Shown here piece by piece: positions 7,297 through 8,990 of a stretch of 8,990 nt of DNA. Every line of letters begins with the position of its first letter. Positions within the stretch are counted from its first letter, which is position 1. The translations under genes were made by a program, and so were the position numbers. The stretch is from an uncultured Hungatella sp. (GTDB lineage: Bacteria > Bacillota > Clostridia > Lachnospirales > Lachnospiraceae): the NCBI GenBank assembly GCA_959018155.1, contig CAUEKH010000080.1, positions 1 through 8,990 on the forward strand, in the 5' to 3' direction. Under the pieces are notes generated by a model. It ran no database searches and was not told where the DNA came from. It saw only the letters and a program-made list of their open reading frames with translations.

Positions 7297-8225
7297 AATC
7301 CTTCTCCATTCACTTTCTTTGCAATCAGATTCGTGACACAGACCAGAATACAGCTTACAGCCGACTGAAACAGACCGATGGCTGTCGTATAACTGTACTG
7401 GGCCCCCTCGATTCCAGCCCGATAAACATAGGTGCTGATTACCTCCGCGACATCCCGGACAGCCGGATTCATCATCACATAGACCTGCTCAAATCCAACA
7501 TCCATCATGGAACCCATACGAAGAATCAGCATCACAACAATCGTACTCCTTAAGCAGGGAAGCGTTACATAGCGAATCTGTTTCAGCTTCCCGGCGCCGT
7601 CAATCCTCGCTGCCTCATAGAGCTGCTGATCAATCCCTGTTATTGCCGCCAAGTAAATAATGGTACCCCAGCCTGCACCCTGCCAGATACCTGAAATGAC
7701 GAAGATAACCGGCCACCATTTCGTACTTCCCATAAAATAAATCGGCTTCATTCCAAATACATGAACCAGAATCGTGTTGACGATACCGGTACTTGGTGAT
7801 AACAGTTCGATCAGGATCCCACCGAGAACAACCCAGGACATGAAATGCGGCAGGTACATAATACTCTGTGACAACTTTTTAAACGGCCCATTCTGTACTT
7901 CATTCAAAAAAATAGCCAGAATAATGGGAACCGGAAAACCAAACAGCACACTTCCCGCATTGAGAAGAAGTGTATTGCGGAGAATCGTATAAAAACCATT
8001 ATTCTTAAACAGCCTGCGGAAATGATCAAGTCCAACCCATTTACTCCCCAAAAATCCTGTAGAAAACTTGAAGTCCTGAAACGCCATGACTGTACCAAGC
8101 ATAGGGACATACTTAAATATCACAAAATAAATAATAATCGGAAACAGGAAAATATAAAGCCATTTATCGCGTTTTATTTCCTTAACCAACTTCTTTTTCT
8201 TTGCGCTTTGTGGAGATTCTTTCAT
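7290..8225 (-). CDS. Carbohydrate ABC transporter permease (LplB/YteP-like, CUT1)
   Basis: A 311-residue inner-membrane subunit. A basic N-terminus (residues 8-21, many Lys) precedes the first membrane segment at about 22-40, and further segments lie near 84-108, 122-145, 170-195, 226-245 and 280-303. KYVPMLGTVMAFQDFK (38-53) and the EAA loop EAARIDGAGKLKQIRYVTLP (204-223) are hallmarks of LplB/YteP permeases. It is first in the operon. The ribosome binding site AAAGGCGG (8238-8245) departs from consensus by one base and is 12 nt from the ATG, a rather weak and long-spaced site that may limit synthesis. I see no better start downstream before the first membrane segment. It pairs with permease 2 to import the oligosaccharide delivered by the binding lipoprotein. 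Confidence 0.95.
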   Translation of the reverse strand: MKESPQSAKKKKLVKEIKRDKWLYIFLFPIIIYFVIFKYVPMLGTVMAFQDFKFSTGFLGSKWVGLDHFRRLFKNNGFYTILRNTLLLNAGSVLFGFPVPIILAIFLNEVQNGPFKKLSQSIMYLPHFMSWVVLGGILIELLSPSTGIVNTILVHVFGMKPIYFMGSTKWWPVIFVISGIWQGAGWGTIIYLAAITGIDQQLYEAARIDGAGKLKQIRYVTLPCLRSTIVVMLILRMGSMMDVGFEQVYVMMNPAVRDVAEVISTYVYRAGIEGAQYSYTTAIGLFQSAVSCILVCVTNLIAKKVNGEGLW

Positions 8226-8302
8226 TATCTTTACAATCCGCCTTTCTTTTTAATCCCTTTCTTTGTCTATTCCGCTCAATTCCAAAACATTTATCTAAGT
8301 TG

Positions 8303-8331
8303 ATTATAGCCGACATACGCATATTTGTATC
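8303..8331 (-). promoter_or_regulatory. Operon promoter with strong -10 and weak -35
   Basis: On the minus strand, TATAAT (8308-8303) is a perfect -10 box. At 17-nt spacing the -35 position reads GATACA (8331-8326), only 3 of 6 matches to TTGACA. Transcription should start near 8296, about 70 nt before the permease 1 ATG. The poor -35 suggests dependence on an activator, consistent with the AraC-type gene in the operon. Confidence 0.65.
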
Positions 8332-8338
8332 AGCGTAT
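8315..8338. promoter_or_regulatory. Inverted repeat over the promoter -35 region
   Basis: ATACGC (8315-8320) and GCGTAT (8333-8338) form a perfect 6-bp inverted repeat with a 12-nt spacer. It covers the -35 hexamer and part of the spacer of the operon promoter. It shares its right half with the direct-repeat site at 8333-8345, so the two may be alternative descriptions of one regulator-binding region. Confidence 0.35.
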
Positions 8339-8366
8339 ATAAGCAAAAAATGTGCATATATTTCCA
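8333..8366. promoter_or_regulatory. Candidate AraC-type operator: direct repeats 21 bp apart
   Basis: GCGTATATAAGCA (8333-8345) and GCATATATTTCCA (8354-8366) agree at 9 of 13 positions, and their starts are exactly 21 bp apart, two helical turns. Relative to the predicted start near 8296 they occupy roughly -37 to -49 and -58 to -70. That is the usual position of paired AraC-family sites abutting a weak -35 box. The AT content of the region makes chance similarity possible. Confidence 0.45.
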
Positions 8367-8400
8367 CATTATCTTTGATAAAATTCCCACCATAGCAGCA

Positions 8401-8440
8401 AAAAGCCGATAAAACTGTTTTTGCAGTCTTATCGGCTTTC
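8401..8440 (-). terminator. Rho-independent terminator after fucU (element copy 2)
   Basis: AAAGCCGATAA (8402-8412) and TTATCGGCTTT (8429-8439) form an 11-bp stem. After one A-C mismatch a 4-bp helix ACTG/CAGT follows (8414-8417 with 8424-8427) with a 6-nt loop. On the minus strand the stem is followed by TTTTTG. On the plus strand CCTCTTTTT follows, so it could work in both directions. It lies 24 nt past the fucU stop and upstream of the operon promoter, insulating the two units. Confidence 0.85.
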
Positions 8441-8463
8441 CTCTTTTTATTCTATTCTGATAT

Positions 8464-8913
8464 TTACTGGTTTTCTTCCGTCACCACGCCTTTTTGCAGC
8501 ATGACATTCGCATAGAGCGCGCTTTCCCCTGTCGCAATGATGGCATAGGCGCTGCGGGCTTCTTCGTAAAATTGAAACCGCTCGATATGGCCGATGGCCT
8601 CCCGGCCCCTCGCTTCATATTTTTCCACAATATCGCCATAAGTCTCCCAGATCGGGGTCTCCACGTTGTCCCCTTCCATGACCTCCATCAGATTCATGGG
8701 TTTGTCCACATAGGAATCCAGGGGGAACAGTTTGAGAATTGCGTCCAGGATTTCAGGCACGCCATGGCCGTCACACCTGATGACAATTGAATTCTTTCCA
8801 ATGCTCTCTGTGGGGAAATTTCCGTCGGCAATCACCAGCCGGTCGCTGTGACCCATTTCCGCCAGAACCTTTAATAATTCCGGCGATAAGATTTTCGGTA
8901 TTCCTTTTAACAT
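8464..8913 (-). CDS. fucU: FucU/RbsD-family sugar mutarotase (L-fucose mutarotase type)
   Basis: A 149-residue cytoplasmic protein of the RbsD/FucU family, which interconverts alpha and beta anomers of sugars such as L-fucose or D-ribose. The N-terminus MLKGIPKILSPELLKVLAEM is very close to Escherichia coli FucU as I recall it. His22 in MGHSD and Asp30 sit at the expected active-site positions, and RFQFYEEARSAYAIIATGE (112-130) with YANVMLQKGV (134-143) matches the conserved C-terminal signature. It is slightly longer than the roughly 140-residue E. coli protein. AAGGAG (8923-8928) lies 9 nt before the ATG. A preceding gene appears to end about 33 nt upstream, so fucU is probably the last gene of a sugar-use operon extending beyond the window. 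FucU fits better than RbsD because of the RFxFYExA motif. The true sugar could be another deoxy sugar or pentose. Confidence 0.9.
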   Translation of the reverse strand: MLKGIPKILSPELLKVLAEMGHSDRLVIADGNFPTESIGKNSIVIRCDGHGVPEILDAILKLFPLDSYVDKPMNLMEVMEGDNVETPIWETYGDIVEKYEARGREAIGHIERFQFYEEARSAYAIIATGESALYANVMLQKGVVTEENQ

Positions 8914-8946
8914 ATCAGTTTTCTCCTTTTCTGACTCTCTCTTTGT

Positions 8947-8990
8947 TTAGTCCCAAAGTTCCTCCCAGTTCTCCGCACCTGGCCATAAGA
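8947..8990 (-). CDS. C-terminal end of an unidentified upstream gene (partial)
   Basis: One minus-strand frame reads LWPGAENWEELWD and then stops with TAA at 8949-8947. The 33 nt to fucU are purine-rich and contain its ribosome binding site, as expected for a gap between operon genes. Thirteen residues are too few to identify a family; a sugar kinase or isomerase would suit a fucU neighbour but is a guess. A second frame also stays open and stops 1 nt before the fucU ATG, so the assignment of frame is not certain. Confidence 0.35.
   Translation of the reverse strand, partial: LWPGAENWEELWD

Noticed and set aside
8276..8290. Four-codon leader ORF (Met-Phe-Trp-Asn) in the operon leader
   Set aside because: No ribosome binding site before it and no attenuator hairpin follows; likely chance.
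8226..8300. Possible catabolite-response (cre) site near TTGAGCGGAATAGACA
   Set aside because: The spacing between TG and CG does not fit the cre consensus.
8182..8367. Minus-strand 61-codon frame over the operon promoter
   Set aside because: It covers the -10/-35 region and the start of permease 1 in another frame, with no ribosome binding site and no recognisable domain.
139..8790. Many plus-strand frames of 60-135 codons
   Set aside because: All are antisense to well-supported minus-strand genes, have no family features, and lack ribosome binding sites where checked.
1..8990. CRISPR arrays, tRNA or rRNA genes, insertion sequences
   Set aside because: No regularly spaced repeats, cloverleaf structures, transposase genes or terminal inverted repeats were seen.

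Overview
The window looks like a Gram-positive gut-type Clostridia chromosome, most likely Lachnospiraceae. This is inferred from strong AGGAGG-type ribosome binding sites, moderate GC content, Firmicutes-style CUT1 transporter proteins of the LplB/LplC/LplA (YteP/YtcP/YtcQ) type, and an AraC-type local regulator. Every gene I can support lies on the minus strand, so the order of transcription runs from high to low coordinates. No intergenic stretch exceeds about 240 bases.

Layout in order of transcription. At the right edge, an unidentified gene ends near 8947. It is followed by a FucU-type sugar mutarotase (8464-8913) and a strong stem-loop terminator (8401-8440). A promoter region (about 8296-8366) then drives a six-gene carbohydrate-use operon: permease 1 (7290-8225), permease 2 (6394-7296), a lipoprotein solute-binding protein (4694-6295), a GH105-type unsaturated uronyl hydrolase (3515-4525), an AraC-family regulator (2616-3494), and a 600-residue cytoplasmic protein resembling heparinase II/III-type polysaccharide lyases (817-2619). 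A second stem-loop terminator (751-792), closely related in sequence to the first, closes the operon. After it comes an independently promoted macro-domain protein (134-628), and possibly an overlapping unrecognised reading frame that runs off the left edge.

How the genes fit together. The binding protein and two permeases would import an oligosaccharide, with the ATPase supplied from elsewhere, as is usual for this transporter class. GH105 enzymes remove the 4,5-unsaturated uronic acid that a polysaccharide lyase leaves at the non-reducing end, so the imported substrate is probably a lyase product. The gene set parallels Bacillus subtilis yteP-ytcP-ytcQ-yteR (rhamnogalacturonan I fragments). 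The unusual member is the signal-less lyase-like 600-residue protein, translationally coupled to the AraC regulator. It may be an intracellular lyase or hydrolase acting on the same oligosaccharide.

Regulatory structure. The operon promoter has a perfect TATAAT -10 box but a poor -35. Two similar 13-base sites spaced exactly 21 bp apart sit directly upstream, the geometry expected for an AraC-family activator. Stem-loops lie on both sides of the solute-binding protein gene and probably set its mRNA level apart from its neighbours. The most novel candidates are the 600-residue lyase-like protein and its coupled regulator, and the pair of covarying terminator elements that bracket the operon.
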